From Acidobacteriota bacterium (lineage in GTDB: Bacteria > Pseudomonadota > Alphaproteobacteria > Acetobacterales > Acetobacteraceae), in the NCBI GenBank assembly GCA_903970435.1, contig CAJCIS010000004.1, positions 1-48,202 on the forward strand: DNA of 48,202 nucleotides, given 5' to 3'. The stretch's first letter is position 1. Every line of letters begins with the position of its first letter. The translations under genes were made by a program, and so were the position numbers. The notes under the pieces are model-generated. The model saw only the letters and a list, made by a program, of their open reading frames with translations, did no database searches and was not told the origin of the DNA. This document shows positions 1 to 7,412 of the stretch, piece after piece.

Positions 1-2
1 TC

Positions 3-317
3 GTCGGCGGCAGCGGCAACAATACGTTTGTCGGCGGAGCGGGCTTCGAAACGCTGGTTGGTGGCTCGGGCGACAATACCTTCCTCGTCGACTCCGTCGG
101 CTCCAACAACGCCGCTCTTACGGTTAACGATTGGAACTCGAACGACACCCTCGAGCTCAACTTCACCGCGCAGGAAGTTGCCAACGCGCTGGCTGGCGGC
201 CAGGATGTCAACGGCAATTATGTCCTCACCTTCGACACGACGGGTGGCAGCACAACCGTTACCTTCACAGGTCTCGGCGATGGCAGTGCACTCAACGGTC
301 ATATCGTTACCTTCTAA
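3..317 (+). CDS. C-terminal end of an RTX-like glycine-rich beta-roll protein (5' partial)
   Basis: The reading frame is open from the window edge to a TAA at 315-317, and about 104 residues are visible. The first third holds nonapeptide-like repeats of the RTX/hemolysin type (GGSGNNTFVGG, GGSGDNTFLVD), which in known families bind calcium and form a beta-roll. The remainder is a beta-rich tail with many Asn, Thr and Asp and ends in HIVTF, a short hydrophobic C-terminus like those recognised by type I secretion systems. The protein is therefore probably exported, as a surface or extracellular protein. The N-terminal part, and with it any enzymatic domain, lies outside the window. A terminator follows 24 bases after the stop. 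The beta-roll assignment is firm; the function is unknown. Confidence 0.75.
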   Translation, partial: VGGSGNNTFVGGAGFETLVGGSGDNTFLVDSVGSNNAALTVNDWNSNDTLELNFTAQEVANALAGGQDVNGNYVLTFDTTGGSTTVTFTGLGDGSALNGHIVTF

Positions 318-340
318 CGATACGGCCCATCCTTCTCGGC

Positions 341-372
341 AGAAAAAGCCAGCCTTCGGGCTGGCTTTTTTG
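341..372 (+). terminator. Rho-independent terminator of the RTX-like gene
   Basis: A perfect 7-bp stem GCCAGCC / GGCTGGC (348-354 and 359-365) closed by a TTCG tetraloop is followed by six T. It is preceded by a run of A, so it could also work on the opposite strand. Confidence 0.9.
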
Positions 373-472
373 TTTTTCCACCGTTCATGCACGAACCATT
401 TTAGAGCATTTCAGCGGAACGACCGGGATCGCCCAATAGACGGGCGCAGCGTGATAGCTTGAGGTCGGTCCG

Positions 473-557
473 AAAAAGGCCGGGGCTCTGCCCCTGGACC
501 CCGCTGGGGACTTGTTCTTAGCGGGGGTCCAGGGGGCAGAGCCCCCGGCCTTTTTTC
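473..557. repeat. Long GC-rich inverted repeat, probable bidirectional terminator
   Basis: Two arms of about 28-31 bases (478-505 and 520-550) are nearly exact reverse complements. The right arm carries a few extra G or C bases, and the loop is 14 bases. The stem is flanked by AAAAA on the left and TTTTTT on the right, so it would terminate transcription from both sides: the preceding plus-strand gene and the CoA-transferase arriving on the minus strand. Its length and the runs of G and C also fit an interspersed REP-like element. No second copy was seen in the window. Confidence 0.7.
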
Positions 558-569
558 CTTAATGCAAAA

Positions 570-1796
570 TCACGCAATAGCGCGGCTGGCCTTCAACTGT
601 TCGATGCGGTCCCATTCCAAGCCGATCTCCATCAGGAACGTTTCGGTGTGTTCTGAGGCTTGCGGCGCGCGTGTGGTTGTTACGGGTGCGTGATCGAACT
701 GTACCGGGCCGCGCACCAGTTTTAACGGCGGGCCGCCGTCCGAGGACTCCACTTCGAACAGCATGTCGTTGTCCAGCGCCTGTTTGTCGGTGGTCAGATC
801 GATCAGGCTTTGCACCGGTGCCCATTGGCCTTTCATGGTTTTCAGGTGCTCGCGCCAATAGGCGAAGGGCTTGCTGCCGATGGCTTGCACGATCAGGGCG
901 CTGGCCGGCGCCCAGTTGGCCAGGAGTTTCTGGGCGTCGGCGAAGCGTGGGTCGTCGGCGGCTTCGGCCAGGCCGAGATGGGTGAACGTATCGCGAATGT
1001 AGGGACCCGGCGTGAGGACGCACAGATTGATGGCGCCGCCGTCTTGCGAGCGGTAGTTTCCCATGAACGGATTATTGCCGTTGCAGCCTGAGACCGGCCA
1101 GCGGTTGCGTGGCGCGACACCGGTGTCCAGCGCCTGATCGACCGCCGCGCCGGCGGCCCACCAGGCTGTGCTGAGCAGCGAGACGTCGATTTCGGTCGCC
1201 GTGCCGGTTTGCGCGCGGTGGAACAGGGCGGCGGCGATGCCGCCGGCGATGGACATGCCGCCGATGGAATCACCGAACGCCGGCATGCCCTGGCCGAGCG
1301 GTATTTCCATTTCCGGCGGTGTCATGGTGTAGCCGATGCCGCTGCGCGACCAGAAGGCGGTGCCGTCGAAACCGCCGACGTCGCGCTCTGCGCCTTTGTC
1401 GCCGTAGGCGCTGCCGCGGACATAGATGATGTTCGGGTTTGCCGCGCGGATGTGTTCGATATCGAACTTGTTTTTCTGCCGCGCGGCGGGCAGGTAGTTG
1501 GTGAGGAAGACATCCGCCGTTTTGGCGATTTCGTAGATCAATTCCTGGCCTTCCGGGGTCGTAATATCGATGCCGACGCTGCGCTTGCCGCGGTTTGGAT
1601 GTTCCATCAGCGTGTTGCGCGCCGGATCGACCTTCACCCCGCCCAGGTTGATGAAGCCGCGCTGGGTATCGCCGCGCACCGGGTGCTCGACCTTGATCAC
1701 ATCCGCGCCCCAATCGGCGAGCAATGCGCCGGCCGCGGGGACGAACGTGAATTGCGCGACCTCCAGCACCCGCACGCCCTTCATTACCAATGTCAT
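570..1796 (-). CDS. Class III CoA-transferase (CaiB/BaiF family)
   Basis: A 408-residue protein whose length and sequence fit the class III CoA-transferases, which move CoA between carboxylic acids through an aspartyl-CoA thioester intermediate. Family landmarks are the N-terminal VRVLEVAQF, the Rossmann-like [13 protein letters not shown] (about 27-39), [11 protein letters not shown], and the [10 protein letters not shown] segment, whose Asp176 is in the position of the catalytic aspartate. An upstream in-frame ATG at 1832 has no good ribosome site. The ATG at 1796 is preceded by AGAGAGAAC and begins the conserved fold, so it is preferred. The substrate cannot be read from the sequence; nearby acyl-CoA genes suggest acid activation in a catabolic pathway. 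The gene converges on the large hairpin at 473-557. Confidence 0.9.
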   Translation of the reverse strand: MTLVMKGVRVLEVAQFTFVPAAGALLADWGADVIKVEHPVRGDTQRGFINLGGVKVDPARNTLMEHPNRGKRSVGIDITTPEGQELIYEIAKTADVFLTNYLPAARQKNKFDIEHIRAANPNIIYVRGSAYGDKGAERDVGGFDGTAFWSRSGIGYTMTPPEMEIPLGQGMPAFGDSIGGMSIAGGIAAALFHRAQTGTATEIDVSLLSTAWWAAGAAVDQALDTGVAPRNRWPVSGCNGNNPFMGNYRSQDGGAINLCVLTPGPYIRDTFTHLGLAEAADDPRFADAQKLLANWAPASALIVQAIGSKPFAYWREHLKTMKGQWAPVQSLIDLTTDKQALDNDMLFEVESSDGGPPLKLVRGPVQFDHAPVTTTRAPQASEHTETFLMEIGLEWDRIEQLKASRAIA

Positions 1797-2193
1797 GCTG
1801 TTCTCTCTCTGATTGCGCCGGCAGGCGCGCACGCCTGGCGCACCGCCTGGCTTCTACTGGCATGAATTGCGGGGTCAGGCGTGTGGCCGGGCGGGGCAAC
1901 GTATCGCGCGGCGGATGAACCATCTTGTTTACGCGTGGGCGATATTGGGGGCGGGTGGCGCGCGCTTGCGGCCTCGGGCTGCCGGGTGAGGCTGCCCGGG
2001 GCCCCGGGAGGCGCTGTTGGGTTCGAGGATAGAGGCCGGGTTCCGCGGGTGGGCACGGCCCCGGCATGGGATCGGGGAATTTTTTGCTGCGATGCGGCGT
2101 AAAAAGCTTGACAAACGGGCGCGCAGATACTAAGCTAGTTAATAATCACTGCGCTGCGCAATCGGTGCGCGGCGGCTTTTTTGAGGTGCGAAC
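1797..2193. other. 397-base intergenic region between divergent genes
   Basis: No credible coding frame was found here. It is very GC-rich and contains the 14-base palindrome CCCGGGGCCCCGGG at 1995-2008. A sigma70-like promoter lies near its right end. It must also hold the promoter of the CoA-transferase, but no clear element was seen. Confidence 0.5.
2108..2136 (+). promoter_or_regulatory. Probable sigma70-type promoter of the small exported protein
   Basis: A perfect TTGACA lies at 2108-2113. It is followed after 17 bases by a weak -10 candidate, TAAGCT, at 2131-2136. The local sequence is more AT-rich than the surroundings, and the gene starts about 60 bases downstream. The -35 is convincing; the -10 is a loose match. 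Confidence 0.5.
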
Positions 2194-2481
2194 GTGAACA
2201 AGACCGTTTCCGGGCTTCTGGTTTCCCTGTTGGTGACTGCGCCGGCCCTGGCGCAGAGCGCGGTGGCTACCACGTCGGCGCACGCCGCGGCGAAGGAAGG
2301 CCAGATGCTGATCGATGCCGACGGACGGCGCCTCGCCCTGATTGACCGCGTGGACGGCGACGGTTCGGCGGAAATCATCATCGAGGGTCATGTCGCGACC
2401 ATTCCCGCCACCACCTTGTCGATGGTGAATGGGCGGCTGATGACCAGCTTGAAGAAGACACAGGTCGTCGCGATGCAATGA
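2194..2481 (+). CDS. Small exported protein of unknown function
   Basis: A 95-residue protein with a typical signal peptide: MNK, then a hydrophobic stretch SGLLVSLLVTAPALA, with likely cleavage after ALA-QS near residue 21. The mature part, about 74 residues, is mostly predicted beta structure (GQMLIDADGRRLALIDRV, then GSAEIIIEGHVATIPATTL), resembling small periplasmic PRC-barrel-like proteins. That resemblance is only suggestive. The start GTG at 2194 lies after GAGGTGCGAAC. It stands alone between divergent or convergent genes and has its own promoter candidate. No function can be assigned. Confidence 0.75.
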   Translation: MNKTVSGLLVSLLVTAPALAQSAVATTSAHAAAKEGQMLIDADGRRLALIDRVDGDGSAEIIIEGHVATIPATTLSMVNGRLMTSLKKTQVVAMQ

Positions 2482-2555
2482 GCGGCGTTGCCTGCGCCGG
2501 CCGCCGGGAGGTGGCCGGTGCGGGCGGCCGGCCGGCGTATCAGGGTTCCGGCGTG

Positions 2556-3041
2556 TCAGGGGGCCGGCGGCAATGTTTGCGCGGGCGCGCCGCGGGCCTC
2601 GGCGACGTTGCGGGAAATGGTGTCAAGGAGCGCCTCGAGTTTCGTGAGTGCTTGTTCGTCGAGGCCGGCGAATGCTTCGTCTTCCTCGATGCGCGCCAGT
2701 TCGCTCAGGCGGTCGAGAACCGGCTGCGCGGCTTGCGTGAGATAGACGCTGTGGGCGCGCCGGTCGGTGGCATGTTCGCGGCGCTCCAGATATCCCTCGT
2801 CACAGAGGCGGTCGATGAGCCGGCCGGCGGTGACTTCGCTGACTTCGAGCACCTCGCCGATGAGGCGCTGCGTGGCGCCGGGATTGCGCGAAACGACCGC
2901 GATGAGACGCCACTGCGCCCGCGATACGCCGATTTCGCCGACGCTGCGGTCAAATCGTTGCCATAGCTGCCGGGCGACGACCGTGAGCCGGGCGCCCGCG
3001 GCTCGTTTCTTGTTCCCGTCCTCTCCCGCAATCTGCCCCAT
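2556..3041 (-). CDS. MarR-family transcriptional regulator
   Basis: A 161-residue winged-helix protein typical of MarR homodimers. Visible landmarks are the helix leading to ISRAQWRLIAVVSRNPGATQ (as VSRAQWRLIAVV), the recognition helix region VSEVTAGRLIDRLCDEGYLERRE, and the wing with the diagnostic D-R-R (ATDRRAHSVYLT). MarR proteins usually repress a neighbouring operon and are released by small phenolic or lipophilic ligands. The gene is divergent from the dioxygenase at 3395 with 353 bases between, so that plus-strand run is the obvious candidate target. No clear operator palindrome was recognised. The start ATG at 3041 follows GCGGGACAA. The N-terminal dozen residues are variable. Confidence 0.92.
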   Translation of the reverse strand: MGQIAGEDGNKKRAAGARLTVVARQLWQRFDRSVGEIGVSRAQWRLIAVVSRNPGATQRLIGEVLEVSEVTAGRLIDRLCDEGYLERREHATDRRAHSVYLTQAAQPVLDRLSELARIEEDEAFAGLDEQALTKLEALLDTISRNVAEARGAPAQTLPPAP

Positions 3042-3394
3042 TTGTCCCGCTTATGTTGCGTGGGCCTGCTGCATTCATTCATGGCAGGCGGTGGCATGCG
3101 AGGGAAGCCGGTTCTGCACAGGAAGACGCATCCTCTTCGGCCGGAACCCGCATTCCGCTACGCTGCATGACGGGCGACGCGTGGCCGTCTTTCAGGGCAG
3201 GGGGTCGGCCGCGCTTTTGTGCGAGCGCGCCATCGATCGTAAAAACGTTGGAGCGATTTTGCGTGGCTTGGGCCCTGCGGGGGTCATCGACCACCGTTGC
3301 GAAGACTAGGATCGGCGCGCATGCCAGGATGATGCGGGAACTTCCGGGAACGCCAAAATGGCGTCCGGCGGGTTTGCAGGGAGACGATAACGTA
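3042..3394. other. 353-base divergent regulatory region
   Basis: No gene is supported here. The region separates the MarR regulator (-) from the plus-strand catabolic run, so it should contain promoters for both and a MarR site. The frame of the dioxygenase is open far upstream into this region, but the residues there are not family-like. The only ribosome site, GGGAGACG, sits just before 3395. No clear palindrome or promoter was picked out by eye. Confidence 0.4.
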
Positions 3395-4243
3395 ATGTCT
3401 GTCAATATTCGGTTTGAATCCATCAAGCCGCGGATCGGTTCGATTGTGCATGTCGACCGCGCTTCATTGTTCGACGACGCGGTGGGGCAACATTGCCGCG
3501 AGATGCTGGAGCAGCGTACTGTTCTGGTTTTCCCGCGTTTGAATCTCACCAACGATGAGCAACTCGCCTTTACCGATCTGCTGGGTTCGCGCCTCAACCT
3601 TACGAGCGACGCGGTCAGTGACGATGCGCGGGCCGAGGATGTCTACAAGGTTACTTTGGACAAGGGGGTCAATCGGCAGCCGGAGTATGTGCTGGGCACC
3701 TTCTTCTGGCATATGGACGGGCTTACGGTGGACACGCCGCCGCCCAAGGCAACATTGTTGAGCGCCCGCAAGGTGTCGGCAAAGGGCGGTCAGACTGAAT
3801 TCGCAAGCACCTATGCCGCGTACGAGACTCTGTCCGACAGCGAAAAGGCTGAGCTCGAGGGGCTGCGTGCTGTCCACAGCGTGCGCGCGAGCCTGCGGCC
3901 GGTGGCCGATGTGTTGCCCGAGGAGGAGCAGAAAAAGCTCGAAATCGGCGTGATCAAGGAACATCCGATCGTCTGGTCGCGCAAGAACGGCCGCAAGTCG
4001 CTGGTCATTGGGTCCTCGGCGGGCACGGTGGTTGGGATGCCGGTCGCGCATGGGCGCGCGCTTCTGACCCGCTTGGTCGAGTGGGCTGCCCAGCCGGACT
4101 TTTCTTATCGGCACCCATGGCAGGAAGGCGATTTCGTGGTGTGGGATAATTGCGGGGCGCTGCACAGAGTAGTTCCGTATGCGGAAGATTCTGGCCGGAT
4201 GATGCACCGGACTTCGATTGCGGGGACGGAATCGGTGAGCTGA
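3395..4243 (+). CDS. TauD/TfdA-family Fe(II)/2-oxoglutarate-dependent dioxygenase
   Basis: A 282-residue protein, the usual size for TauD/TfdA enzymes, which couple oxidative decarboxylation of 2-oxoglutarate to hydroxylation of a substrate. The iron-binding HxD is present as H106-M-D108 (FFWHMDG). The distal His is probably H257 in GALHRVV, and the 2-oxoglutarate-binding Arg is R268 or R272 in GRMMHRTSIAG. The start at 3395 is chosen because GGGAGACG lies about nine bases upstream and homology begins at IRFESIKPRIGS. It is first in a long plus-strand run of redox and acyl-CoA genes, so it likely hydroxylates the pathway substrate or cleaves an ether or ester. An AT-rich repeat follows 23 bases after the stop. 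Confidence 0.9.
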   Translation: MSVNIRFESIKPRIGSIVHVDRASLFDDAVGQHCREMLEQRTVLVFPRLNLTNDEQLAFTDLLGSRLNLTSDAVSDDARAEDVYKVTLDKGVNRQPEYVLGTFFWHMDGLTVDTPPPKATLLSARKVSAKGGQTEFASTYAAYETLSDSEKAELEGLRAVHSVRASLRPVADVLPEEEQKKLEIGVIKEHPIVWSRKNGRKSLVIGSSAGTVVGMPVAHGRALLTRLVEWAAQPDFSYRHPWQEGDFVVWDNCGALHRVVPYAEDSGRMMHRTSIAGTESVS

Positions 4244-4266
4244 AGCACGAAGCGGCATTTTGACAG

Positions 4267-4310
4267 CAAAAGTTTTTTGGTTCTTTTTTTCAAAAAAGAA
4301 TTGCTTGCTT
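4267..4310 (+). repeat. AT-rich palindromic repeat, copy 1 (forward)
   Basis: Reference copy of the family. It reads CAAAAG, a T run, GG, the 10-base arm GTTCTTTTTT, a TC spacer and then the arm's reverse complement with one change (AAAAAAGAAT), ending in a TGCTTGCTT tail. The core is a weak AU-rich hairpin. It lies between the dioxygenase stop and the next gene. Confidence 0.9.
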
Positions 4311-4339
4311 TTTTCGGATAAGCCTTGGGGGTAATAATC

Positions 4340-5095
4340 GTGCCGCAACGGCTAGCAGGAAGAGTGGCTTTGGTCACCGGCGCCTCTTCCGGTATCGGCG
4401 AGGCTGCGGCGCTGGCGTTGGCGCAGGCTGGTGTATCGGTTGCCGTTTCCGGCCGGCGGAAGGAACGTTTGGACTCGGTGGTAGAGCGTATCGTTGCGGC
4501 AGGCGGCAAGGGTTTGGCGCTGCCTGGCGATGTCTCGGTGGAGGAAGATGCCACGAAATCGGTCAGCGACACGCAGGCGGAATTTGGCCGCATTGATATC
4601 CTTATCAACTCGGCAGGGGTGAACGAGGCCGGCGGCGTGGAATCCCTGCCGCTGGAACTTTGGAGGAGGGTGCTCGATATCAACCTGATGGGCACGCTGT
4701 ACACGTGCAAGGCCGCGGTGCCATTGATGAAGGCGCAACGGTCCGGCGACATCATCAACATCTCTTCGACCGCAGGGCGCCGCGCGGTGGGAGTTTTCGC
4801 CGCTTACGCAACGAGCAAATTTGCGGTCACCGGCCTTACCGAAAGCCTTCGCCAGGAGGTGGCCGGCGCGGGTATTCGCGTTTCAATCATTGAGCCTGGT
4901 GCGACGCAAACCGACATTGCCGAGAGTATCAGTGATCCGAAGGCGCGTGAGGCGATCAGGCAGCATGTTTCGAAAGATGGTGCGATGGCGGCATCCGATA
5001 TTGCTGATGCGATTCTGTTTATTGTGAGCCTGCCACCGCGCGCCAATGTGTCGCAGATGCTGATCCGTCCGACAATCGACGCGGCGCCCATGTAG
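4340..5095 (+). CDS. Short-chain dehydrogenase/reductase (SDR)
   Basis: A 251-residue classical SDR, an NAD(P)-dependent alcohol or ketone oxidoreductase. It has the cofactor loop TGASSGIG (13-20), NSAGV in place of NNAG (90-94), catalytic Ser at 142/143 (NISSTAGR), Tyr156 and Lys160 (YATSK), and the PGATQT loop. The start is a GTG at 4340 with GGGGG eight bases upstream; a TTG at 4325 is possible but lies inside that ribosome site. The next gene, another SDR, starts 28 bases after the stop, suggesting one transcript. The substrate is unknown; the context suggests an alcohol formed by ring hydroxylation. Confidence 0.93.
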   Translation: MPQRLAGRVALVTGASSGIGEAAALALAQAGVSVAVSGRRKERLDSVVERIVAAGGKGLALPGDVSVEEDATKSVSDTQAEFGRIDILINSAGVNEAGGVESLPLELWRRVLDINLMGTLYTCKAAVPLMKAQRSGDIINISSTAGRRAVGVFAAYATSKFAVTGLTESLRQEVAGAGIRVSIIEPGATQTDIAESISDPKAREAIRQHVSKDGAMAASDIADAILFIVSLPPRANVSQMLIRPTIDAAPM

Positions 5096-5123
5096 CGTGC
5101 CGTTGCTTGAATAGAAGGGAGCC

Positions 5124-5918
5124 ATGCCGATGCGCCTGCAGAACAAGGTCGCCGTCATTACCGGGGCAGGCTCGGGCATGGGCAAGGCCATGGCGGATAT
5201 GTTTGCTGCCGAGGGCGCGCGGGTGATTTGCGCGGACATCAGTGGCCAGGAAAAGGAAGTTGTTGCTAAGATTGGCGATGCGGCACGTGCGGTGCATGTT
5301 GACGTTGCGTGCGAGGCCGACGTTCAGAACATGATCGCCGTTGCCGAGAAGGCTTTCGGTCGTGTCGATATTCTTTGCAACAATGCGGGCTTTGGCGGCG
5401 GCATGGCGCCGATTCACGAGCAGACGACGGAGAATTGGGATCGCGTTCATTCAGTGAATCTGAAGGGCGTATTTTTTGGCATCAAATATGGCGTCATTTC
5501 GATGTTGAAGACGGGGGGCGGCGCCATTGTCAATACGACGTCGGCTTCGGGCGTGGTGGGGTGGAAGCACCACGGCATTTATGGCGCGGCCAAGGCCGCG
5601 GTTAATCAACTGACAAAGATTGCCGCGCTGGATTATGCCGATAGCCGAATTCGCGTCAACGCCATCGCACCCGGCACGATTTGGACCGGTCTTGTGCCGG
5701 CATCGCGGGAAAATCCGATTCCGCCGCCCGGGACGCGGAGGTTGCCGGGCATTCCGATTGACCGCTGGGGTGTGGCGCGCGAAATTGCCGCTGCGGCATT
5801 ATTCCTGGCAAGCGAGGAAGCTTCGTACATTACCGGAACGATTCTGCCGGTGGACGGGGGCTATTGCATAGGTTTTTCCGGCATGGGCGCGGAGCATTCC
5901 GGCATGCCAGATGCTTGA
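5124..5918 (+). CDS. Short-chain dehydrogenase/reductase, FabG-like
   Basis: A 264-residue classical SDR. It has TGAGSGMG (13-20), NNAGF (86-90), the serine-rich catalytic strand IVNTTSASG, Tyr153 and Lys157 (YGAAK), and the C-terminal PVDGGY that closes the active site. The pattern fits 3-oxoacyl-ACP reductase-like or cyclic-alcohol dehydrogenases using NAD(P). The start ATG at 5124 has a strong AGAAGGGAG site. The C-terminus after DGGY is about 15 residues longer than usual (IGFSGMGAEHSGMPDA). It is likely co-transcribed with the SDR upstream. A degenerate AT-rich repeat follows at once. Confidence 0.93.
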   Translation: MPMRLQNKVAVITGAGSGMGKAMADMFAAEGARVICADISGQEKEVVAKIGDAARAVHVDVACEADVQNMIAVAEKAFGRVDILCNNAGFGGGMAPIHEQTTENWDRVHSVNLKGVFFGIKYGVISMLKTGGGAIVNTTSASGVVGWKHHGIYGAAKAAVNQLTKIAALDYADSRIRVNAIAPGTIWTGLVPASRENPIPPPGTRRLPGIPIDRWGVAREIAAAALFLASEEASYITGTILPVDGGYCIGFSGMGAEHSGMPDA

Positions 5919-5926
5919 CGGCAGCA

Positions 5927-5976
5927 GCAAGAGTTTCTTTGGTTCTTTTTTTCAAGGACGAACGGCTTCCTTTTTT
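5927..5976 (+). repeat. AT-rich palindromic repeat, copy 2 (forward, degenerate)
   Basis: The left arm and the TTTTTTTC core are kept, but the right arm is changed to AAGGACGAAC, which weakens the hairpin. It ends 16 bases before the next start codon, so it lies in that gene's leader. Confidence 0.85.
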
Positions 5977-5992
5977 GTCTCGATCGGACGGC

Positions 5993-6796
5993 ATGAATTT
6001 CGTTGAACGTTATGGACCCTGGGCTGTTGTAGCGGGCGCCTCGGAGGGAACCGGGCGGGCATTTGCGCGGCAGATCGCGGCGGAAGGTGTACCCTGCATT
6101 CTGATCGCCAGGCGGCAGGGGCCACTCACGGCGCTTGCCGACGAAATCCGTCACGAAAACGGAATCGAGTGCGTCACGGCTGCAGTCGATCTTGCTTCGC
6201 CACGGGCATTCGCGCGGATTGTGCAAGCCGTGGGCGGCCGCGATATAGGATTGTTTGTCAGCAATGCCGGGGCCGATCCGAATGGCGCCCGCTTCCTCGA
6301 TCGCGACGTTGACGTGTGGATCGACCTTGTTCAACGTAACACCGTGACGATGTTACGGTGCTGCCATTATTTTGCGGCGTCGATGCGGGATCGTGGAAGG
6401 GGCGGGCTGTTGCTGGTTAATTCAGGCGCCTGCTACGGCGGTTCGCGCTTCATGGCGGCCTACTCTGCCAGCAAGGCTTTTACCTTGTGCTTCGCCGAGG
6501 CTTTGTGGGACGAATTGCACGAAGGCGGCGTTGATGTGCTGACGTTGGTTTTGCACATGACCGACACACCTGTGCTGCGCGCACTTCTGGCGGAGAAGGG
6601 TGTTGCTGTTCCGGAGAATATTGCGCGGCCGGACACGGTGGCGGCGTTGGGATTGTCACGCCTGCAGCATGGGCCGGTGCAGAATTGGGGGCTGGCGGAT
6701 GATGAAATTGGTTACGCGCCGATGTCCGCCGCCGCCCGCAGGCAGCGCACGCTGGCGATAGGCGCGGCGAGCTCACACGTATTTGGCAAGGAATAG
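5993..6796 (+). CDS. Short-chain dehydrogenase/reductase (atypical, retinol-dehydrogenase-like)
   Basis: A 267-residue SDR with a slightly unusual N-terminus (FVERYGPWAVVAGASEGTG, cofactor glycines 15-21), SNAGA, catalytic Ser144, and Tyr157/Lys161 in YSASK. The C-terminal half (LWDELHEGGVDVLTLVLHMTDTPVLRALL) resembles SDRs that act on bulky hydrophobic alcohols. ATG 5993 is preferred; the frame upstream to 5864 encodes repeat-derived sequence. The GGACGG upstream is a modest ribosome site. The same C-terminal pattern recurs in the damaged SDR at 11355-11943, so the two are probably paralogues. The next gene starts nine bases after the stop. Confidence 0.9.
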   Translation: MNFVERYGPWAVVAGASEGTGRAFARQIAAEGVPCILIARRQGPLTALADEIRHENGIECVTAAVDLASPRAFARIVQAVGGRDIGLFVSNAGADPNGARFLDRDVDVWIDLVQRNTVTMLRCCHYFAASMRDRGRGGLLLVNSGACYGGSRFMAAYSASKAFTLCFAEALWDELHEGGVDVLTLVLHMTDTPVLRALLAEKGVAVPENIARPDTVAALGLSRLQHGPVQNWGLADDEIGYAPMSAAARRQRTLAIGAASSHVFGKE

Positions 6797-6804
6797 GGTT
6801 TGCC

Positions 6805-7335
6805 ATGAGTACCGCGCCGAATGCGCCTGCGCTCGCCGATCGGCAGGCGATCACCGACATGATCTACCGTTACTGCCGGGCGGTTGACCGGCTGGATATT
6901 TCGCTTGGCCATTCTATTTGGCACGTTGACGGTGTCGCCGATTACGGCAATTTTTATCAGGGCGACGGGCGCGGCGTGATCGATCTGATTTGCGCGCAGC
7001 ATGAGCAATTGCTGCACCATTCACACCAGGTATCAAATATCCTGATTGAGATCGACGGCGATTGTGCTGGCAGCGAAGCCTATGTGACCGCAACGCTGCG
7101 CTGTATCCGGGATGCGCGCGTTATGCAAATAGACGTTTGGGGCCGCTATGTCGATTGGTGGTCACGGCGGGAGGGGTGTTGGGGTCTGGACAAGCGCATC
7201 GCCATTCTGGATTTCGACGAGATTCGCGACGTGGTGGAGATGCAGCGTCATAAAGCGGGCAGGCGTGATCGGCGTGACGCTTCTTATGCGGCACTTGAGC
7301 GAGGTCTGGGTGGTGGGGACGCTATTGCTTTTTGA
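6805..7335 (+). CDS. SnoaL-like/NTF2-fold protein
   Basis: A 176-residue protein whose N-terminus (DRQAITDMIYRYCRAVDRLD) is the hallmark of the SnoaL_4 branch of the NTF2-like cone fold. This branch includes polyketide cyclases, dehydratases, ketosteroid-isomerase-like enzymes and the small subunits of ring-hydroxylating dioxygenases. A conserved aromatic and acidic core follows (YGNFYQGDGRGVID, then WGRYVDWWSRREGCWGLDKR). The C-terminal 25 residues are charged and variable. It starts at 6805 after AAGGAATAGGG, nine bases behind the SDR. Members of this group in such clusters are usually isomerases or dehydratases, but whether this one is catalytic cannot be told from the sequence. Confidence 0.8.
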   Translation: MSTAPNAPALADRQAITDMIYRYCRAVDRLDISLGHSIWHVDGVADYGNFYQGDGRGVIDLICAQHEQLLHHSHQVSNILIEIDGDCAGSEAYVTATLRCIRDARVMQIDVWGRYVDWWSRREGCWGLDKRIAILDFDEIRDVVEMQRHKAGRRDRRDASYAALERGLGGGDAIAF

Positions 7336-7412
7336 AGGGAGACCCAAAAGCTTGTCGCGATCGATGCGTCGTGGCGATGGGTGCCTGGCGCAACCCTCGT
7401 GCAGGAAACACC

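Noticed and set aside
4267-4310. AT-rich repeats simply as rho-independent terminators
   Set aside because: Several copies lie in leaders or between divergent starts (copies 2, 7, 14, 15), and the stems are AU-rich and weak. Termination may be one role but does not explain the distribution.
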